From positions 62,001 to 126,000 of the forward strand of contig NZ_JAQGCZ010000007.1 of NCBI RefSeq assembly GCF_027706845.1: a stretch of 64,000 nt of DNA. The letters run 5' to 3'. Source of the stretch: Mycolicibacterium sp. BiH015 (GTDB lineage Bacteria > Actinomycetota > Actinomycetes > Mycobacteriales > Mycobacteriaceae). The notes under the pieces are model-generated. The model searched no databases. It worked only from the letters and a program-made list of their open reading frames with translations, and was not told where the DNA came from. Each line of letters opens with the position of its first letter. Position 1 is the first letter of the stretch. A program made the translations under genes and the position numbers. This document shows, piece after piece, positions 60,195 to 64,000 of the stretch.

Positions 60195-60884
60195 TTGACA
60201 GAGTCAGAACACCCCCTATCGCCCCCTCCGATGGGGCCGGGGGAACCGTATCCTCAAGTCGGCCTGTCGGGCCCGTTTGTCGGCGCTATAGCTGATCTTG
60301 TTTCACTTCAGCGGGATATTTCGTTCGCACGCGACTGCGCGATGACCTACGCAGACAACGCACGCGAACCCGGCGCCCCCGAAGACCCTAATAACACTTT
60401 TCTCTGCCAGGCTGTGTGGTCAGCCGGGGCGATCTCGTATCGCCGCGCGTTCATGTCCGGGAGGGGCCACCTGGTGAAGCAGGGTCAACGGCTCAAGATC
60501 AACGATAATTGGAAGGACATTCTTGAGCCTGATCTCCTGGCTGCTCACGAACGCGTGATGGAGACAGCCAATCAGCACATCGCGCACAGAGTAGGTGATG
60601 AGGAGGGCGTGCGAATCCTTGCCATCCTGAATCCGCCCCCAGGCCCTAGGGCCGTCGCTGGCATTGGTGAAATGCTGGTTCACGCAATCGGGCCACCAGC
60701 CGACACGGCAAGGCGGCTCGCTGAGGTTTGTACTGTTCTTCTAGGTCTCATAAACCAGGAGAAGAACCGCATGCAGAACGAGCTGCTAGAAAAGCTCCAG
60801 GCGGGTGACGTCGACGAATTATATTCAGCTGCAACAATTCCGGGTGTATCCCCGGTGAACGCAGAATCCCCTGGCCGAGGCTGA
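60195..60884 (+). CDS. Element cargo: soluble protein of unknown function
   Basis: 229 residues from TTG 60195, seven bases after a perfect AAGGAGG; the frame is open back to 60117 but lacks a ribosome site there. A Pro-rich N-terminus, then a helical region: AVWSAGAISYRRAF, then HERVMETANQHIAHRVGDEEGVRI. That ANQHIAH pattern is shared with uncharacterised actinobacterial proteins having RNKHVAHS-like motifs. Ends in a strong terminator hairpin. Divergent from the membrane protein; role unknown. Confidence 0.65.
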   Translation: MTESEHPLSPPPMGPGEPYPQVGLSGPFVGAIADLVSLQRDISFARDCAMTYADNAREPGAPEDPNNTFLCQAVWSAGAISYRRAFMSGRGHLVKQGQRLKINDNWKDILEPDLLAAHERVMETANQHIAHRVGDEEGVRILAILNPPPGPRAVAGIGEMLVHAIGPPADTARRLAEVCTVLLGLINQEKNRMQNELLEKLQAGDVDELYSAATIPGVSPVNAESPGRG

Positions 60885-60898
60885 CCAGGGGATTCTGC
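60861..60898. terminator. Strong terminator of the cargo gene
   Basis: A perfect 14-base inverted repeat, GCAGAATCCCCTGG (60861-60874) and CCAGGGGATTCTGC (60885-60898), with a 10-base loop. The stop codon of the cargo gene (60882-60884) is inside the loop, so the left arm is coding. It also faces the leftward head module. No T-run. Confidence 0.85.
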
Positions 60899-61080
60899 AC
60901 TTCACGTAAAACCCGCTCCGGGGTTTCCGGGCGTACCGCCGAGTAACGCCCGTGGCTCTCCGGCGACGATCAAGGTATCCGACCACCGGAAAACTTAAGG
61001 CCCGATACCGGGCGGCGCGCTGGAATCGCAGCCGGAGGTGGAAAGGGGGACACCTCGCACCCGGCACCGGGCAGCCTGTG
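60899..61080. other. Non-coding stretch between cargo terminator and connector gene
   Basis: 182 bases without a convincing gene on either strand. A small GC hairpin, ACCCGG-CA-CCGGGC, near 61060-61075 lies just past the connector stop and may end the leftward head transcript. Confidence 0.4.
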
Positions 61081-61374
61081 TTACACCGCCCGCACCCGAT
61101 ATCTGTTCAGCACGAACAACTCTCCGATGGTGAACCCGCTGAACCCTTCACGCCAATCCATGGACATCACGCCCATGGTCTGCGCCATGTCCAACTGTTG
61201 CGGGTGGGCCAGCAGCCGCAAAGCTGCCAACTTGACGACGGCTGCCACGTCGGCGGGCAGTTCGTCCCAGTCCTTACGGCAGTAACTCTTCGCCATCGCG
61301 GTCACCACCGACAGGGCGGCGGATAGTTGGTCGTCACCGCCCAGCAGGTCGTTGACGTCATCGGGTGTAGGCAT
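61081..61374 (-). CDS. Phage head-tail connector protein
   Basis: 97 residues. MPTPDDVNDLLGGDDQLSAAL and the helical pattern with DWDELPADVAAVVKLAALRLL match the small head-to-tail adaptor (gp6/gp15-like) proteins that sit right after the capsid gene in siphophages. It is the last structural gene before the element boundary; the expected further connector and tail genes are missing. It starts at the base before the capsid stop. Confidence 0.7.
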   Translation of the reverse strand: MPTPDDVNDLLGGDDQLSAALSVVTAMAKSYCRKDWDELPADVAAVVKLAALRLLAHPQQLDMAQTMGVMSMDWREGFSGFTIGELFVLNRYRVRAV

Positions 61375-62214
61375 TTAGGCGGTATCGTAAATCCGTACCA
61401 CGCCAGCAGGATTCGCGAACCCGAAGGAAACCCTCGCCGTGGCCCTTACTTGGGTCGCATCGTAGTCGAACGCGGCCTCAGTCGAACGAACGACAGTCGT
61501 GCCGGTCCGCTGAACGATCAACACCTGCGACCCGTCCAGGCCCCACGCCTCACCGGCTGCAACGTCGGTGGACACGATGACGGGCACGCCCGCGATGACG
61601 GTGCCGTCTGTGACACCGTTGGCGTCCAGGAGTCCGACGTTGGAACCGGTCGTCAGTTCCTTGGTAGTCGATAGAGCCAGCGCAACGTCAGGCGCGATCA
61701 GCCACACCGACACCTCGGCGCCATCAGCAAGTGCGGCAGCTTTGGCGGTGTGGAATCCATCCAAGTTGGTGAATGGATATGTGTCGGTGTCGATTTCGTT
61801 GATGCCAGTAAGTGACAGCAGACCGTTCGGCCCGTTTGTAACGGTATTGCCGAGATATGCGCTGTCCACCTTCTTCGCGATGGACCGTGCAAGAGAACGT
61901 CCGATCTGATCTGCCACAGCAGGATTAGAGTCCTCGGCGGCCTCATTGCTGATCTGAGTGAGGCCTGCGACCTTCTTCGGAGTCACGACAATCTCAGCGG
62001 TCGTCGGGTCCGTCAGCGAGATGGCCGTGTTCTCAGCTGTCCACGCAACAGCAGGGTCGGCGGTGAGCTTCGGGAAACGGATGGACTCGGACGCCGTTGT
62101 AATGATGGTGCCCGAGCGGAAAGCTACTGACTTCGCGGCAATCACGGTGTCGATGAGCTTGCCGTAATCTTCTGGTGTCCAGGCGGTCTGGAGAGAGCTG
62201 TTGGTTACAGCCAT
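61375..62214 (-). CDS. HK97-family phage major capsid protein
   Basis: 279 residues from the ATG at 62214, supported by AAGGA nine bases upstream; the longer frame to 62268 lacks a ribosome site. Sequence fits the HK97 fold in short-capsid phages: SIRFPKLTADPAVAWTAENT for the E-loop/P-domain region, GLTQISNEAAEDSNPAVADQIGRSLARSIAKKVDSAYL, and a final beta strand with VRATARVSFGFANPAGVVRI. No protease or delta domain precedes it, in line with a separate scaffold gene. Confidence 0.9.
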   Translation of the reverse strand: MAVTNSSLQTAWTPEDYGKLIDTVIAAKSVAFRSGTIITTASESIRFPKLTADPAVAWTAENTAISLTDPTTAEIVVTPKKVAGLTQISNEAAEDSNPAVADQIGRSLARSIAKKVDSAYLGNTVTNGPNGLLSLTGINEIDTDTYPFTNLDGFHTAKAAALADGAEVSVWLIAPDVALALSTTKELTTGSNVGLLDANGVTDGTVIAGVPVIVSTDVAAGEAWGLDGSQVLIVQRTGTTVVRSTEAAFDYDATQVRATARVSFGFANPAGVVRIYDTA

Positions 62215-62347
62215 TGCAAAAATCCTTGGGATGAGTATGTGTGAACTCATCCGCCGGGGATTGAGCAATGAACCGGACGCCAGGCCCGAAAGAGTGTGCG
62301 AGCTAACGCGATTCCAGATCGATTAGCTACCCTAATGATACCGTATG

Positions 62348-62746
62348 CTACTGCTGAAAAAGGGAACTGAACGTAGGCAGTCCCCGATCTTCACCGCGAA
62401 CACCCTGCCCGGCGTCACCGGCCACTCTGCGGGCCTTCAGGTGTGGCTTGGCCGCAGTGAGGGAATCCACCGCCGCGCTGAGAGCGTCGTCGTCGTCCAA
62501 CAGTTCTGCGGTGTAGGGCAGGTCTGTTGGGTCGGCCAACTTCCCGGTCGCGGCAACCCTGGCAGTGAACAGTTGGCGGGCCAGTTCCTCGGCGCGGGCC
62601 TCGGCGGTCTTCGCCCGTTCCCGGTATCCGGCGGATTCCCGCCGCAGCTTCTCCACTACCTCGCGGGGGAATGTGTCGCCGTCGTCGGGTGTGGTTACCT
62701 CGGCGTCATCGCTCTCTGTTGCTTCTGGGGTCGCTTCTTCACTCAT
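62348..62746 (-). CDS. Phage capsid scaffolding protein
   Basis: 132 residues, acidic N-terminus (MSEEATPEATESDDAEVTTPDDGD), a coiled coil from about 26 to 62 (EVVEKLRRESAGYRERAKTAEARAEELARQL), and a less ordered C-terminus. This layout and its place directly before the capsid gene mark a scaffold. Start overlaps the MuF-like stop (ATGA). The 133 bases between it and the capsid start are non-coding with a ribosome site at the end. Confidence 0.8.
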   Translation of the reverse strand: MSEEATPEATESDDAEVTTPDDGDTFPREVVEKLRRESAGYRERAKTAEARAEELARQLFTARVAATGKLADPTDLPYTAELLDDDDALSAAVDSLTAAKPHLKARRVAGDAGQGVRGEDRGLPTFSSLFQQ

Positions 62747-63324
62747 GGTGTGTTCCTTCTTCTACGAACAGGTTTCGGTTTGGTAGTAGTAATGACCAAC
62801 TGTTGGACACACGCGCAATTCGGGTGCCGGGGCATGTAGTGGTCGGCGGGCCACACCCTGCCGCCGCGTTCCCACCGCTGGCACACCTCGCACGCGCGGG
62901 CGTTCAACTGCCGGGTCCAGCCGATGTATCCGCCACGGGTGCGGGGGGTGCCGTCCAGTGCGTTGGTGACGGTTGACTGCGCGGTGCCCAAGGTTTCACT
63001 GCGGGCCAACCGTTCGATCCGTTCCAGAGCGGTGTCGCGGTCCTCTAGCGCGGTCCGGGCGGCCTGCAACAGTCGCTCGGACTCATCGGTGGGCAGGACG
63101 CCTTTAGCCGGTGCCGGTTGGCCGGTCAGGGATTCCAGTTGCAGGGTCGTGTAAGAGTCCCCGAGAGTGACGGCGGCGGCATTAGCCCGGTTGATCAGCG
63201 TTGCCAACTGTTCGGCCTTCGCGGCTTTGGTGATGTTGCGGCGGTTGGCGATGCGTCGGGCAGTCCTCGCAGTGTCGTCGGCCAGCTTCTCAATCGCGGA
63301 CTGGAACCTGTCGGCAGCGGTCAC
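62743..63324 (-). CDS. MuF-like phage minor head protein
   Basis: 193 residues, GTG start overlapping the portal stop. Helical N-terminal two-thirds, then the C-terminal metal-binding pattern of MuF-like proteins: ACEVCQRWERGGRVWPADHYMPRHPNCACV. A basic tail follows (KPKPVRRRR). MuF proteins join the portal and may be ejected with DNA. Order portal-MuF-scaffold-capsid is standard. Confidence 0.8.
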   Translation of the reverse strand: MTAADRFQSAIEKLADDTARTARRIANRRNITKAAKAEQLATLINRANAAAVTLGDSYTTLQLESLTGQPAPAKGVLPTDESERLLQAARTALEDRDTALERIERLARSETLGTAQSTVTNALDGTPRTRGGYIGWTRQLNARACEVCQRWERGGRVWPADHYMPRHPNCACVQQLVITTTKPKPVRRRRNTP

Positions 63325-64000
63325 TGTTCACCCCCGGCCAGACCGAATCCCTGTAGGTCGAGGGCCTCGGCGCGCTTCGCGGCACGGATCAAAGTGATGT
63401 CGTCGTCGGAATACCCCAAGCGCTTGAGTGCCCACGAGGCGGGAAGGATTCCGGCCTGTACCAACTTCACGACAGCATCGGTGGCCTGTGCTTCGGAGCG
63501 GGTGTCCGCCGGGGACCATTGCACGCGCAAGGCGATGTCTGCCGGGTCGGCCCCGGTGTCGGCGGCGATCAGCAGCTTGCCGACCTGTTCCCACGCCCGA
63601 CCGAAGCGAAGCTGCCGCGCCTCGGCGCGTGCGGTCAGGGATGCCTCAGAGGCCCGTAGCGCGTCGGCGGACGATGGCTGAGAGGTCAGTATTCCTAAGT
63701 AGTGCGAGGGCAGTGCTGAGACGGCCATGATCTGGGACAGGATGATTCGTACCCCTGCCTCAAAGCCGGATAGGTCGGTTCCCGGCAGTTGGCCGAACTT
63801 GGTATCAACCGACTCGGAAACCATCGTCTGAATGGTGTTCAGGTCGGCAATCGGGCTGACCACATCAATGATCGGTTGCCCGTCGACGTCCAGGACCGCG
63901 TTGCCGTCCTGATCCAACCGCGCCCGTTCGATCAGCTCTAGACCAGAGATCCAGCGCCGTGGCTTTCCGGCGGCCTCACCGGCACAGGCCATATCGGTCA
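63321..64000 (-). CDS. Phage portal protein (SPP1 gp6-like), partial
   Basis: 226 residues visible, C-terminal part only; the frame is open to the window edge (...TDMACAGEAAGKPRRWISGLEL). Typical portal stem and wing: QLPGTDLSGFEAGVRIILSQIMAVSALPSHYLGILTSQPSSADALRASEASL, then GRAWEQVGKLL. The portal forms the dodecameric DNA gate of the capsid. The stop overlaps the MuF-like start (GTGA). Confidence 0.85.
   Translation of the reverse strand, partial: TDMACAGEAAGKPRRWISGLELIERARLDQDGNAVLDVDGQPIIDVVSPIADLNTIQTMVSESVDTKFGQLPGTDLSGFEAGVRIILSQIMAVSALPSHYLGILTSQPSSADALRASEASLTARAEARQLRFGRAWEQVGKLLIAADTGADPADIALRVQWSPADTRSEAQATDAVVKLVQAGILPASWALKRLGYSDDDITLIRAAKRAEALDLQGFGLAGGEQ

Larger units (their letters stand above)
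59329..64000. mobile_element. Phage-derived integrated element (left end), capsid genes without tail genes
   Basis: The element begins near 59329 inside a host gene and leaves the window at the right edge. From the left: a leftward membrane protein, a rightward cargo gene with its terminator, then a leftward head module of connector, capsid, scaffold, MuF-like protein and portal. In siphophages connector and tail genes should follow the capsid in the direction of transcription, but here the boundary comes after one connector. Integrase, terminase and regulators should be to the right, unseen. It may be a capsid-forming satellite or a remnant. Confidence 0.75.

Noticed and set aside
60952..61326. 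Rightward open frame of 124 codons over the connector gene
   Set aside because: It is antisense to the connector, has no ribosome site, and has an Arg/His-rich composition typical of shadow frames in GC-rich DNA.
1..64000. CRISPR array, rRNA or tRNA genes
   Set aside because: No regularly spaced repeats and no recognisable rRNA or tRNA sequence were seen on either strand.

Overview
This window is GC-rich chromosomal DNA from a mycobacterium, most likely a fast-growing Mycolicibacterium-type species. The evidence is gene order. From about 2.3 to 59.3 kb the core genes follow the Mycobacterium tuberculosis Rv2971-to-Rv2895c neighbourhood in inverted orientation: AKR, lipN, DsbA, VKOR, pyc, rsmD, coaD, sepIVA, DUF177, rnc, mutM, osmC, acylphosphatase, smc, ftsY, amt, glnB, glnD, ffh, amidohydrolase, DD-carboxypeptidase, rpsP, khpA, rimM, trmD, lppW-like, rplS, lepB, rnhB, DUF2469, yraN, yifB, dprA and viuB. 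Product names rest on motifs and recalled family knowledge; no database search was run.

Layout. 0-2.3 kb: a leftward set that looks copper-related (small membrane protein, PepSY membrane protein, PCuAC-type lipoprotein cut by the window edge), with an operator-like dyad in front. 2.3-9.9 kb: redox and carbon metabolism (aldo-keto reductase, LipN, DsbA/VKOR disulfide pair, pyruvate carboxylase, RsmD). 9.9-12.5 kb: divergent LuxR-type regulator and cytochrome P450. 12.5-20.5 kb: CoA biosynthesis, septation, RNase III, DNA repair and SMC. 20.5-23 kb: type 2 IPP isomerase divergent from FtsY. 23-27.5 kb: the amtB-glnB-glnD nitrogen operon with GlnR-like boxes. 27.5-35 kb: accessory block holding a frameshifted DUF222/HNH gene, an OmpR-type two-component system, and a divergent MoxR-DUF58-VWA-serine protease operon. 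35-46.3 kb: SRP Ffh and a ribosome/translation and export region. 46.4-55.2 kb: lipid and stress genes, including a lipase, an Hsp20 behind a CIRCE-like element, and an unusual adenylation-carrier-membrane acyltransferase fusion. 55.3-59.3 kb: yraN-yifB-dprA-viuB.

At about 59.33 kb the host sequence stops eight codons into a gene that begins like a lactate 2-monooxygenase, and a phage-derived element begins and runs off the right edge. It carries two divergent non-phage-like cargo genes, then a leftward head module (portal, MuF-like protein, scaffold, HK97-type capsid, one head-tail connector). There are no tail genes between the connector and the boundary. That layout resembles a capsid-forming satellite or a phiRv1/phiRv2-like remnant more than a complete siphoprophage, and it is the most interesting object here. 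I saw no rRNA, tRNA or CRISPR array.
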